This document shows, one piece after another, positions 46,950 to 59,650 of a stretch of 64,000 nucleotides of DNA. The position numbers and the translations under genes were made by a program. The stretch's first letter is position 1, and each line of letters opens with the position of its first letter. The notes beneath the pieces were generated by a model. The model saw only the letters and a list, made by a program, of their open reading frames with translations. It did no database searches and was not told the DNA's origin. This stretch comes from Moniliophthora roreri (lineage: Eukaryota > Basidiomycota > Agaricomycetes > Agaricales > Marasmiaceae): assembly GCA_001466705.2 (NCBI GenBank), contig LATX02000198.1, positions 434,001 through 498,000 on the forward strand, written 5' to 3'.

Positions 46950-48314
46950 TCATTCTAATCCTCGTAAAATATCCCGTGTGGTTTCTTCCATCGTCCTGAA
47001 CCTGATCCCAAGGATTCTTTTCGCCTTATCAGAAACAAAGGTTACGGCTCGGAATGCTTCACCACCGGGAACGCCTTTTGTAAGTATATGGTAAGGAGGA
47101 GGCGACAGTGAGTTTGCGACGTCAACTATAGTTAGTTATCAGCGAGAGACCGACAAGCAGATGATTTGGAGACGTACTGAAATCTTGCCACACGAAGGGA
47201 GATCCAGCAGATACGATAATACGTTCTCCACTTGCCTCCAGGGTCTCCAGCGCACGAACATGGGCTTCGGCAACATCACGAACGTCAACCCAGCCGTGAC
47301 CTGGGCTAGATAGCAGACTGGCACCAAAAATCTCTCCTTTGACGATGGCGTTAAACCAGAACTTGTTCGACTCGTTCATCTGTTCGGGGCGTGTAATTGT
47401 GTGGGCATTTGGCTACGGGGAAGTGTTTCTCGATGACATTGAAAACAGTAAACAATTAGGCACACGTACCCCGAAAACCCAAGGGGGATTAAGGACAACT
47501 ATATCCCACTGGACTTGGGACTTATGTTGCTCGTAAAACTGCCACAGAGCTTGATGAAAATCAACGTCCTAATCCGAAGCCAGGACGAAGAGATACTGTA
47601 CCTCTTTCTGCTAAAGTCTTCGATGCAGCGTATTTGGCCAAACCACTGGCTTCCTTTCCTCTCTCTTCGCACTCCTTGACTGACTCGTCATTCCAATCAG
47701 CCTCAGATACGCTGACAACTTTAGTTGGAGAAGTGCTCCTGATCGCGGCACAAGAAGAGGTGTAGATGATGCGTTGCAAGGAAGATCTATTGGATGAGGA
47801 TCAAAGAAGTTATCAGTTGATTTAGAACTCATCAAGGACCATCTTACCCGTATTCCATAGCACTTTTCAAGAGGCCGAGTACCCCCCTGACAGCCGGGTC
47901 TATGATATCTACTCATGAACGGCATGAGCGAGGCGCCTGCTCAACATCAAGGGAAACGTACCTTTTGGTTCGATCGCATCCAGGTTCACCTGCGCTGCCG
48001 TGTGTATGATAGCATCTACACCTTTGACTGCTTCATCCCAAGCGCCCTCCTTCGGGTGGATTATTAGAACGTATACTGGGTAATACAGACAAAGTATAAA
48101 CTCTCACCTTTTGCATATCACCAATAACAATCAGTTGAAGTTTACTCCCGTACGATTTGTACGTATCTAAGAGTTGTGCACCTCGAGATTCATTGCGAAC
48201 AGCTGCGCAAACGCTATAACCTTTTTGCAGAAGATGGCCCACGATCCATGAAGCGATGTAGCCATTCGCACCGGTGATGAGGATTTTGCGGTTGGTGTTT
48301 GTTAGAGCAGGCAT
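46950..48314 (-). CDS. Extended SDR NAD(P)-dependent reductase, copy C
   Basis: Third paralogue of the reductases at 30911 and 33523, inverted. It starts MPALTNTNRKILITGANGYI at 48314; the longer upstream frame is not supported by the family. Cofactor TGANGYIA, catalytic YAASKTLAERA, Ser in RIIYTSSCAAI. It continues [45 protein letters not shown] and ends MEETTRDILRGLE, TGA complement at 46950-46952. It is more diverged from A and B than they are from each other, so the inverted copy looks older than the tandem one. Confidence 0.87.
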
Positions 48315-49693
48315 CGGACGATCTGAAGTTCGGGTTGATGTGATGAGTAGAGTGCACTGCGACGTTGCTTTTATACCCCTCACCTTCGTATCTGTGGAGA
48401 GCGAACAAAGCGAAATGAAGCGAAGGCCGTCAAGTCCGAGGTGCCCATTGCCACCGACATAACAAATGATCCCGGCAGAAAGCATAAAAGCCTTCTCACA
48501 CTTTTGTGTGCGTATAATCGGTAATATCCCGGATTACAAGACTGGAGGAGTGTCATCGTGGAATGCATTCCGAAAATAAAAGGGTGGCCGACTTTGACGA
48601 GTAATCGTGCAAAGTAATGTCATTCTATAGTCCTATCCAAAGTCTTTGTTCTATCTTGGGTCTAATGAAGTGCTTTTTGCGATTGCGTGACAAAGCAGAT
48701 TCATATAGTCCTGTGTTCCCATTACAGAGAGTTGATGAATTGGCTCAAAAGATAGGTAAAATATGCCACTCACATCGGGAATCGATGGAAAGCCGCGACT
48801 CCGTGGTGGTCGTCAAGGCGTAAGTTGAGAAGCGCCCGTTTCTTTTTCGACAACCATGTCTCAACAGACTCAACTCTTGTACATCGGCGTCGACGCCTTA
48901 TGGCTCGCATACTCCCCTTTCTAGTTTCTGCAATCATCACACAAGCTAGATGCAAATTGAGGAAATTGGCTGTGACAGCACCCTCAACTCTGTTCCGCCA
49001 AGTTGGAGTCGATATGGCACAGAATAGGCTTGGACATAAGTCAGGTTATCAGGGTGGAGGTTTGGCGGGCACAGATGGAGAGACTCAGGACCGGATTGTC
49101 TCGAGAAGGAAGGCTCGAGGTGGAGATCCAGGCGACCTGAGAGGGAGGTTAGATCGCAGACTTGGGTCTAAACCAGAAGCGGATTGGGCAGGCCAGCAGA
49201 GCGAAAGTCGTGTAATTCGAAGGAGAGTCAAGGCAAAAGTTCAAGCCGTTCAAAATCGAGATCCAAACGACGGCCCTGAACTGAGTTGTCGGCTCCGAGA
49301 TGAACAGGCCATCTTTCAAGTCCAGCCCTTTGTACATTCACTAGCAGCCGTTCCCAGCCTATGCTTAATCCTCGCCTCGAGCCAGCAATTTCCCCCAACT
49401 CCACTCCTATTCGTATCGGCATCACGGTGGCTCGAAATTAGAGATCATGTGGTCAGTAGTTCCTTGCCTCCAAATGAACATTCGAAGCTAAGTCAAGACA
49501 CTCAGAAGGTGCGCCGGCATTCGGGAATCATACGGTGAAGATGGAGAACGAAAAACACTCTGAAACCAATATGTGAAGATTTAGATTTATCATTCCATCT
49601 TATGAATATAGTGGACATAGATGATAGCGGAAGATCGCCCAGAAACACATACATCGACACTTCGAGTACTACTGTACTACTGTACAAGAATGT
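48315..49693. other. Intergenic region with a long plus-strand open frame of doubtful reality
   Basis: About 1.4 kb. The plus strand is open from 48825 to 49538 (237 codons), but it starts at TTG and reads as an Arg/Ser/Gln-rich sequence with no family, so I do not call it a gene. No RNA gene or repeat recognised. Confidence 0.4.
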
Positions 49694-52600
49694 CTACTTC
49701 TGCCGAGAATTCGCAAGACGTGGTATGCCTAGTTCGCTTGAAGTCGACAATTCGTTTAGGTCCATCGTGCGCTTTGATCTTAGTTTGTCTAGTTGTTCAG
49801 AAGCACAAATCTTCACTTTAGAGCTGTCTGGATGCAGAGAAACTACTGGGGGGAGAGGACACCGCTAAATGTTCAGAGTAAGTGGCAACTCTGTCATAGG
49901 ATATTTGCAATACTTACCTTTCGAAGAACGTCCAGAATCTCTTCGTATTTATTTGAATGATCGGCCATTTCGACAAATACCCATACATAAACATTGTCAA
50001 CTTCATAAAGCATAACATGCCTTCCGTGATACTGGTCGTCTGATTGGTATTTTGCATGGTTTTGGCACACAGATTCGAAGACCTTGTCCATTTTGAAGAC
50101 AGATTCGGCGCTGGGTCTTCTAGGAGTGCGAGCGACGTGCCGTGCGTGGTCTAGCAAGCTCTTCAAGTTGCCGTCCGGATCGTATTCGCTCTGTATCTCA
50201 GACATAGGAGATGAATAGCACACCCAGATGAACAAGTCGACGTACCTGAATGTTGCAGTCAGCTACGAGTTCTTTAAAGCCAATAGCACTCCCTATCAAT
50301 GTCTCCAGGGAAGAGGAAGCTTGGAAGATGGATCGTAGGGCGTGCATCCACCTCAATAAGCAGGTGCTAAACAGTTTCCACAAAGGATTGTACAATGCCC
50401 ACGTCGGATATACCTTTTCGGGACCCAAGAGATGGAAATACATGGGCCAATAATACATCGCGTATTCGAAATCCGGCGAGGTATCTGCAACCTGGTAGTT
50501 ACTGTCCTCGAGGCGGGCCAGTGCATACGAGATCGTGGCGTAGGCCATGTTCCCGATATGCTCGTCCACATCGACAAACCACGGATTACCAGGATCATCC
50601 CACATGAGGAAATCATCGAAAGACTGGTGCATCAGTCGCAGACCGCGAGCCCCATCATCAATCAATACGCTTCCAAGCTTCCGGACTACTGATTGAACAT
50701 TGAAATGCTTGGGTGAGCAGTTGTCGGGAGACCCTAATGTGACTCCCACTCCACTGCTTTGAACGAGACCGTTCAGAATCTCGATCGTAATGGGATACTT
50801 TGACTCCCAAAAGAAACTTCTCTGATTGGCGGCCAGGATTAAACCAAGCACGGTCTTGATCTGCTCTTTGATATCCACGCCGTCCTCATCGACCAGAGCA
50901 TCAAGGGCAGTCTGGTAGAGGATTTCAAGAGCATGGGGGATGTCCTTCGCCGCCTTCACGCCTAGGAACGTGTCAAGCCGTGCTTCAACGTCTTCGGCAA
51001 CAAATCTAATGACAGTGGCGCCCATACAAACAAACCACTCGCGCGTTCTGAGAGGCGCTCGACAGCCTGGGATTTTTTCTTCTGGTCCAACGCAGAGAAT
51101 CTCTCATCTGCGAGTTTCACCCTCAAGAAATGCGCTATGTCTCTTTTTGTCTCCGGTGAACTAGGATCCAATGTATGTTGAAGAACGTGTTCTCTGCCAT
51201 CGAACGCTACGCGGATGTCGTCGTCTGGACGACTAGCAATGAGTATGCGTAAAAAGGGGAGCAACTTCAATAAGTCTTTTGCTCGAAGCAGCTTCAAGAG
51301 CTGGGCTCGAAATTCCCTTTTAGCATTATCTCGGTCGCACTCGTCCAGCGCATCAATAAGAACGAAGATGGGGCCTTCGTCGTGCATTTCTGGAACACTT
51401 TGTAGAGGATCCACAATGTATTCCTTGAACTGAGTCAGAAGTTCGACTGGAACGCGCGGAGACTGTTGCAGTGCCTTTGCAACCGCCTGTCCGAGACGTT
51501 CGTCAAACTCGGCAAGCTGACAAGCCAACTCTCGGACAAAAACGCTCGGATCTGTGTACTCCGCTCGGTCAAAGCGAATGTACGCTCCCAAACGGCTGGT
51601 ATGTCCCATGTTGCGGGCCGTTGTGTAGAGAGTGCCCATGAGAGAGCTCTTTCCCGACCCAGCAATGCCTGACAGCCACATGACGGACTCTTCTCCTTCG
51701 AAAGCCCATTTTCTGAGATATAACAGAGATTCAAGTCGGGTACCGGGAGAACAGCTTGTTTCCGGGGTCGGAGGTCTGCGCGAGGGTTTAAGGCGCTGAA
51801 GCCTTGAATCTATTTCTGAGGGGACGCGTAAGTTTTTCATTCATTTGCGCTCATATTCAAAAGGAAGACGGGCTCACCTATCATGGACATCCCATGCCGC
51901 ACTTCGAGTACTGAAGCCAAAGTGAATTTTGCCACAGTGTCGTCTAATGCTTGCTTCAAGTCATTAAATGCCCGCTTAAACTTCTGGACCTCAATTAAAG
52001 CTTGCTGGTCTATCACTTGAGCTATGCACGACAAATATTTGATCAATAACATGTACGGAAAAAGACTGGAGACTCTTACAAATGCGGCGCTGGTAAACAT
52101 ATCGTGAGAGGAATATGTGGCACTCCTCGGTCTGCCTGACCATCTTCTTGAATAGGTCGGAAAACTGACCACCCTGATTCAGGGATTCGCTTTCTTTAGC
52201 CGTCGCAACTTGGTAGGCTTGAATCATGGTCTCGTAAAGGTCGACGATTGCTTGGTCCTTCTTGTATTGCCCCTCTACCATCTCCAGTGGACATTCAGTA
52301 CTGAAAAAATAATTCTCGAGAAACGATTGCATACCCGCCAGATACTAGAAACGGAGATCCAAGCAGCTCGAGAGATTGGATGGATCTGCAGCATGCACCG
52401 TCAAGATATTGATGAAAAGATATAGTTTGACTAGAACCTACCTCGGCCAGATCATGAAGGAAGTCCATAATCGGTTTCATTCGGGTAATACCCGCACCGG
52501 CAGCCTGTGTACGGTCATTCAAGTCCTGAATCTCAGCCTTGATATTTTCAGGGCTTTTGTCCGACACATTCCCATCCCTTGCCTTTATGGTATCCGGTCG

Positions 52601-53301
52601 AGTAATAGTCACAATCAGATCGAGATCAGCCTTCGGATCCTCAGCAGGGGTCATTTTTATCTTAATATCTATACCAAATATGAGTATCAAGAATGTGTAA
52701 CCCTAATGAGTGGAAGTTCACATGCCTTGGCTATGCTCGATGATGAGCTCAGCAGCTTCAATTTCTACACTGGCATAGACTTTCGCCTTCCGAAAACGAC
52801 GTGTACGGAGAAGTTGAAATGTTATCTTTTCAGATGTGGCTGACGGCCGTCTGGATGAGAATGGTGGTAAGATGCATGAAGACTGCGAAAGTATAAACAT
52901 TATCAACATACATTAATAAGTTTGCCTCCCATCGATGGGAGGTTTCTTGCTTCCCGTCATATTTAGACGTTTTGAAGCGTCGAGGCATTGAATTGCATCC
53001 TATGGCAATGCGAGTCCCCAGTATTTTGGCAGTGGGAACACCAACAACTTCAATGGCTGAGGAAGGGGGTTGATCAACAAGGAAGGACAGTGATATGTCA
53101 AGAGAGCTTACTTCTGATTTCAATGTCAGGAGCTTGAATAGTTGGGATAGGACTCTGAGGAGGGGCCTGATTGATGTTTCTGACACTGATAGTGGATCTG
53201 TGAACCAGTATAAGTTCTGAAAGCAGAGATATCACACCCACCCATTGCTGGCAGTTTTGCCAGTGTGAGAGGTCATGGAGGACAGAGGTTGAGAGGCTCA
53301 T
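49694..53301 (-). CDS. C2-NACHT NLR-type STAND protein, copy 1, with a single-base frameshift
   Basis: Fungal NOD-like receptor, a family linked to non-self recognition and programmed cell death. The N-terminus resembles a C2 domain (IEVVGVPTAKILGTRIAI, KITFQLLRTRR). A helical region (FSDLFKKMVRQTEECHIFLS, VQKFKRAFNDLKQALDD) and the NACHT follow: SPGTRLESLLYLRKW, Walker A GIAGSGKSS, Walker B IFVLIDALDECD, ILIASRPDDDI. At about 51017-51023 the frame breaks (SGLFVW to GATVIRFVAEDVE): the paralogue has TGGGCAGCC where this has TGGGCGCC. The open frame then continues (LHxxF-like LMHQSFDDFL). The last exon (RCPLPPVVSLHPDSSK) follows a 53-base intron and ends at 49694. The start at 53301 is tentative. 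Confidence 0.8.
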
Positions 53302-55299
53302 TGATTGAATCAGCAGCCATATTCTTAACCAAAGTGGTTTACGCGGGATAACTCGTTATGTCGTGATGAATGGACGATGATTGGGTCTCAAGATTGATGA
53401 CTTCGAGTCTTGGGTTGTGATGAGATCGCAACAAGGCTATTGCGGAAACGGAATTGCCATATACCGAGGGATTTGGTGTGCAAATTTGGCAGGGTTCGCT
53501 GCATCGGAGTCGGGGATTCTCAATGTATGGCACTGAATTAAATCTACGGCGCCACGCTCAAGGAGACATCTCTGATTTCTTCAGTCAATATTGCCATCCA
53601 AGGCGATCAAGAGACACTCATCTGAATAGAAAGAACACGATAGCCACATGATTTCAAAACCTTGCCAAAAACAGCTCAGGGAATGTTCAGGCTATCAATC
53701 ATCCATAAGATCTATGTCCAGCCGCCCGTGCCACGGCAACAAGGGACAAGAAGCATCGATAATCCCAAAGGCTACTTACCTGTGTCCCTGATACCCTATT
53801 CGGAGTTCTCTTGCATCCTGGCGTAGGAGGTTTGCTATTCCATATAAGGAATCAAGCGGATCATTGACCTCAAGTCAATAAGTATACTCTACTCATTTAT
53901 CGTCAGGCGGAAGGTCTAGTTATCATGAGAGTGACACGCACAGCAAAGCTCCGTAGTATTCAACGCCAGTGCTTCAGATTTTGGTGATATTATTCGGCAC
54001 TCTATGTAATCAAGGCAGAGAATATCTGAGACTTGACGTTGGTGAAAGCATGAAGGCTGTCAGAAGAAGCGTATCGTAAAGCAGACACTGCCTTATCCCG
54101 ATCATCTGTCTCTTCGGCCAAAGTGCGCGCTGGCAGGTCCAAGTCCGGTGCTAGTCATAGTAGTTTACAGTGGCACCATGAGGATTAGACTGTAATCATA
54201 GGAGGCATGGGTGATCTACTGAGTATTGCAATTAGTCCGAGTCTAGTACAAAAGAAGCGCAAAGGAAGCGCAAAGGAGACTCGAAATCAATGACAATGTC
54301 TTTGGAGGAAAGGGAATACCGTCGTAGAGCTCGAAGATTTCTATAGGATAGGATCCACGGGCTGGTACGGTGAGTATACTACTTACCGTAAAGCACCGAT
54401 AAGTTACCGATGCCTCCGTCTAGCAGACGAGAACCAATATTGTTCAAGGATAATGTATGATATGGGATGTTCTAGGGTAGAAAGTCGGTTTTCCGTAATC
54501 TGTGTCTTGACTTGATGACTGAATGGGTCATGGGAAGTCATGGGTAGTCGATTCTTGGCTCTGGATAACACTGGTGCTTTGTGTCAACGCTCATGAGCCC
54601 TCGTCTTGACTGTTGATCAGGTTTGCGTTATTTTGTAAGCTTGCCGGTAATTGAGTCGGCCTAAGCCTCTGTAAATGACTTTCCTTAACTCTACAGCTGA
54701 CAAAGCGACCAACACTCACAAAGGACCCTGGTATTCACACAAACTCGTTCACCCGACCCCAACGGTGCCACGGCGAGATTATTCGAGCGACTAGCAGTTG
54801 ATATTTTGACATTCTAGGGCACGAAAGAATGGGAAAGATCTGTAATCCATGGGAAACACTACCGAGAAGCGATTGAGTCGGCCGGGGGGAACGTCTGCCT
54901 GAGCGTTGTTGATGGGCATCATCGGAAAAGAATTTTCGGCGCTTAAGCGCTAAGTTTTCTCATCCCTCCACGACCTGACTCGGGAATTCCTAGTCATTTC
55001 TACTCCTTTTGGAGCTAATTCTCGCACGATTGAATCCAGAACTGGGGCGGCGGTGGCAGCGACGGTGGCAGCTGACACTATCTCCTTCCTCGTATATATG
55101 ATGTCCAAGTCTGCAACAGCGCTGAATCTTATTGCGATCTAGAAACCAATAGTATAGATTCGGGAGCGACCGCAAACGTATATCTATCTTCCAGGGCGTC
55201 CATTCATCACGACAAGACATTGTATATGACCCGCATAGCCCGCGTTTGCTGGAGATCTGTACGCTGACACAATCTACGAGACCTTGACCTTGGACCTCT
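53302..55299. other. Divergent intergenic region between the two NLR genes
   Basis: About 2 kb between head-to-head NLR paralogues, so both promoters lie here. No open frame with recognisable content, no repeat array and no RNA gene seen. A small gcgcaaaggaa repeat occurs near 54255-54275. Confidence 0.5.
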
Positions 55300-58200
55300 A
55301 TGCCCTCTGACAGCGACCAAACCACCAATATTAGGTGAGTATACCTTTTGTTTTGTGGAAGCTTGCTAATTTACATATCGGTGATCAGCATTGACAACGT
55401 CGCTTCAGTGTCCTTGCAGAATCCTGTTCAGGCCGTTCCGGTCAGAATCAGAAGTGAGTTCTCTTAGAAAGTTACTGTTTTAGCTTGCTCACTGGCTCAC
55501 CTTATCCACTCAGGCATTGAGGTCGTCGGTGTTCCGACTGCCCAAACGTTGGGAACTTGCATTGCCATACAATGTGATTCGGATCCTCAAATTCGCAAGA
55601 CGTCTAAGTTTGACGGGAAACGAGAATCTTCGCATAGATGGTTAGAAGATTTTCAACTGCAAGTTCAAAAGTTTTTGCATTCACAACCTTCATGTCTCTA
55701 ACCACTAGTTTCGTTGCAGTCCTCCGTCGAAAATTATAACATTTCAACTTCTCCGCTTGCATGCTCTTCGAGCAGATACGCTCTACGCTAGCGTGGAATT
55801 TCCGGCTTCAGAGCTCCATGTCGAGCATGACCAAGGTCTCTCTTACATGTTATGGGTTGAGCGTGATGTTCACATGTATGCCCTAAACAGCTATCAAGAA
55901 AAACATGACTGTTCCTCAGGGTTCGGGTGCCAGCCTCGCTCTGATTGTAACCGCTTGCAGTACAAGTAGTCCTAATACAACGAAGGCAGTGGCAGAAGTC
56001 AAGCCAGTACCCCAGCTTTTGGATATGCTTAAAAGGTTAGCAACGGTGAGTTAGTCAAGGTTAGTGTCTCTGTGCCATAACTTTTATGTTTTGTAGAAAC
56101 AGCCCACAGCCCAAGCCGCCTGGCTCGCTCTTTCGGCTATCTTGAAGGTAGGTAACGTTTTTAGGAGTTCGTATCTTGTTTTGAATGATACTGAATACTT
56201 GTTCAAGGTGACAGAAGCGCGTAAAAACCAAGCCGCTATCAACCTTCATGAGACCATAGTGCAGACCTACCAAGTTGCAATGGCCAAGCAAACAGAATCA
56301 TTGGATCAGGGTGGTCAATTCTCTGATCTGTTCGAACGAGTGATCAGGCAGACCGACGAGTATCACATCTTCTTCTCACGATACGTTCACGGGCGCCACA
56401 ATTGTAAGAATCTGTTTTTTGTTTTGTGTGCACCATTGATCAAGTACTTTGCATCCCGTATAGCTCAAGTAGTGGATCAGGCCTTAGTCGAGGTTCAGAA
56501 GTTTAAGCGGGCATTCAATGACTTAAGGCAGGCGTTCGACGATACTGAGGCAAAGTTCACTTTGGCTTCGGTACTCGAAGAACGGCATGGAATGAAAATG
56601 ATAGGTGCGTGTTTTCCCTGGATGCGGCCCAAGTGAAATAATTCATGGATCTCCCCAGAAATGGATTCAAAGCTTCAGCGTCTCAAGCCCTCGCGTAGGT
56701 CTCCGATTCCAGAAATAAGCTGTTCTCAAGGCAGCCGGCTTCAATCCCTGTTATACATCAGAAACTGGGCTATCGAAGGGGAGGAATCCATTATGTGGTT
56801 GTCAGGCATCACTGGGTCGGGAAAGAGCTCCTTAATGGGCACTCTTTACGAAACAGCCCGCAGGATGGGACATACCAACCGTTTGGGAGCGTACATCCGC
56901 TTTGACCGAGCAGGGTACACAGATCCGAGCGTTTTTGTCCGAGAGTTAGCTTGCCAGCTTGCTGAGTTTGACGAACGTATCGGACAAGTGATTGCAACGG
57001 TACTGCAGCAATCTTCGCGTGTCCCTGTTGAGCTGTTGGCGCAGTTCAAGGAGTATATCGTGAAGCCTTTGCAAAGTGTCCCAGAAGTGCATGACGAAGG
57101 TCCGATTTTCATTCTCGTTGATGCGCTGGGCGAGTGCGCCCGCGGTAGCGCTGACAGGGATTTTCGAGCTCAGCTCCTACAGCTGCTTCAAGCAGCGGAC
57201 TCTTTGAGGATGTTCCCCTTCTTACGGATTATTGTGGCCAGTTCCCCGGACGAAGACATCGACGAGGCTTTTCGCGGCAGAGAACATGTGCGTCCATATC
57301 GTTTGGATACTGATTCACCGGGGACCAGAGGAGACATCGAGGATTTCCTCACAAACAAATTAGCGGAAGGAAGTTCAGGTTTTTCCAGGTTGTCCGACGA
57401 AGCAAAATCCCGGGCTATCAGGCTTCTCTCGGAACGTGCAAGTGGCTTATTTCTATGGGCAGCCACTGTCGCCAGGTTCGTTATCGAAAACGTGGATTCG
57501 CGCCTTGACGCGTTCCTAAACACGAAGGCTCCTAAGAATGCCCATGAAGCTTTACATATACTCTACCAAACCGCACTCGATATTCTGGTGGATGAGCACG
57601 ATGAGGAGGTCACCGAAGAGAAGATCAGAGGCGTGCTTGGACTGATTCTCGCTTCCAGGAGGTGTGACAGTCGGAGCGCAGGCCCTCCCATTACGTCTAT
57701 CGTTCTGGAAAGTCTGGTCGAGAACTATGGAGTGGGAGCGTCATCGGGGCCTTCCCATAATCGACCACCCGTACTTTTCAATGTTCAACCAGTGGTACAC
57801 AAACTCAAGGGTATCCTGATGGACGAAGATGGGGACTTGCTGCTTATGCACAAATCCTTCGATCACTTCCTGACGCAGGGTGGTTCTGCCAGCAATATTC
57901 CGACGTGGTTTATTGACGTGAAAGTGCACATTGCGGACATGGCGTACGCCACGATCTCATGCGCACTAGCTCACATTGAAAATCCCGATTACAAAGCCAT
58001 AGAAATTCCACCGGATTTCAAGTATGCAACGTGCCGTTGGCCCATGTACTTCTATGCTCTAGGTCCTGCACAAGTCTTGGCTTCGATGTTTTTAAATCCT
58101 TTGCAGAACATGTTTGAAACTTGTTTAATAAGGTGGATCTACACCTTACAGTACAGCCTGCGAAATTCTCCTCCAGACATGCTGATAGACAGCGCTAGTG

Positions 58201-58692
58201 GCTTCGCGAGCTTCCTGGTTCACTGCAATTTTCAGGTAAGTCGCCGAGTTGACTATTTAAATAATCCGACTTGCTCACCCATTCATGGTACAGGGCCAAC
58301 ATGACAACCTGCAAAGATTGATAAACGACGCATGGTTTCTGGTCGATGACACCGACCCCTCTTCACCTCCTCTTTTTCAAATGGATAAGGCCTTCGAGTC
58401 TTTGTGCCGGAAGCATGCAAGGTACCTGGGCGAATCGAAGTTTAATGGAAAGCCTGTCATGGACCACGAAATCGACAACACCTATGCAACAGTCTTTGTT
58501 CAGATGGCAGGTGAATCGCAGACATATGAAGAAATCTTGAAGGTTCTCCGAAAGGTACATATTGTCAACATCTGAGGATGAAAATCAATACTGATTCGAA
58601 TGCTCTAGGAATGTCCTATTCCCCCGATAGTGTCCTTGAAGCCAGGAAACTCCAGAATTATTATTCGCGCTTCCGAAAGACTAGACATCTAA
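55300..58692 (+). CDS. C2-NACHT NLR-type STAND protein, copy 2 (Walker B altered)
   Basis: Paralogue of copy 1, open throughout. Start ATG 55300 (MPSDSDQTTNISIDNVASVS), C2-like segment IEVVGVPTAQTLGTCIAIQC and IITFQLLRLHALRADTLYAS. Helical region with GGQFSDLFERVIRQTDEYHI and VQKFKRAFNDLRQAFDD. NACHT in one long exon from 56659: CSQGSRLQSLLYIRNW, Walker A GITGSGKSS, Walker B IFILVDALGECA, IIVASSPDEDI, SERASGLFLWAATVARFVIE. Post-NACHT helical region with LLMHKSFDHFLT and YATCRWPMYFYALGP. The end is not the in-frame TGA at 58573: a 54-base intron from 58555 leads to ECPIPPIVSLKPGNSR, matching the copy 1 tail, stop 58690-58692. The second Asp of the DALDEC motif is Gly. One junction near 55835-55920 is unresolved. 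Confidence 0.85.
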
Positions 58693-59217
58693 CGCCAAGA
58701 TGATGTCCTGCTGGATAGGTCAATGTACTTGTGTTACTTTTGAGGTCATACCTATACGAATGAAGCAATACAACCTTGATCCTAAATGAGAAAGCCGTCA
58801 GGAATATATCTCTGTATTTGGTGTGTGCGAGTACTAGCGCCTGAGGGTGCTCAACTCTCCATTCCTTCGTTTGGTGTTTAATCCGACAGTGAGAGCTCTG
58901 CAACGTGCTGAATGACATCCAAAGAAAGGTATCGGTATTGATACGCCATTTCGTTCGACACCACTGTGACAAGTACAGACGGTTTGAGACTCCGGAATTG
59001 CAACCAGGTCCGAATTTTGGAGTCAGGTATATGCAAGGCGAGTCGGAATCGGTCACACATATCGGACCTGGGTCGTGCTTCGACGTCTCGATGAGCCACG
59101 CCCTCAGACCTCGGCCTTTCTTGCTCTTAGGACGATCTGCACGCATTGTCTTGAGAATGCGAGAAATGTTCCGCGAGTCGGCAATGTTGAACATCGCTGA
59201 ATGCAAAAGTGGACCAT

Positions 59218-59650
59218 TCACCCCCAATCCGCATCAGCAAATTCGCGATAAGACGGTACAGTACACATTGCCACGACATTGTCTTGAATACTATGTATCG
59301 TCGTCCATATCGTCCATATCGTCAGGTCGCCCTGCAGAGAGACCAAAATCAATTGTGATGACTTGAGAGGGTTGAATTTCTGGCCACTCACCGTGACGAA
59401 CCACGACATTCTGGGGGCGAATGTCAATGTCAAAGTACCCTGCATCACGGATGTAATGCGGATTCGAGCACTTGCGAAAATATCTCGGCTTCGTTGAGGT
59501 TGTTGCCAACCACAAGTTCGTCAAGAGCAGGGCCATCGATACTCTAGCAGGATGCCATGAGCGAAATCCACAATGCCGTGGAGCAGGGGCGTATTGGACG
59601 GTATGACACGTTATTTAACTGTTCCGCTTAGATGAGTTTTCTCGTTAAGG
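59218..59650 (-). pseudogene. Frameshifted kinase-like relic
   Basis: Three frames on the minus strand join into a kinase-like order: LLHGIVDFAHGILLEY, then DGPALDELVVGNNLNEAEIF and SQVLESALH, then IRDAGYFDIDIRPQNVVV and VITIDFGLS. DIRPQNVVV and IDFGLS correspond to the catalytic loop and DFG of the fungal small-kinase/phosphotransferase type (HxDIRPxNIV). One-base frame changes are needed near 59545 and 59455, and no intron explains them. Sequence after DFGLS ends in Asp/Met repeats. Confidence 0.5.

Noticed and set aside
48825..49538. 237-codon plus-strand open frame
   Set aside because: Starts at TTG, composition is Arg/Ser/Gln-rich without domains, and no splice structure or family supports it.
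51000..51030. Frameshift in NLR copy 1 explained by an intron
   Set aside because: The only GT...AG pair available is about 22 bases, far below the 45-75 base introns seen here.
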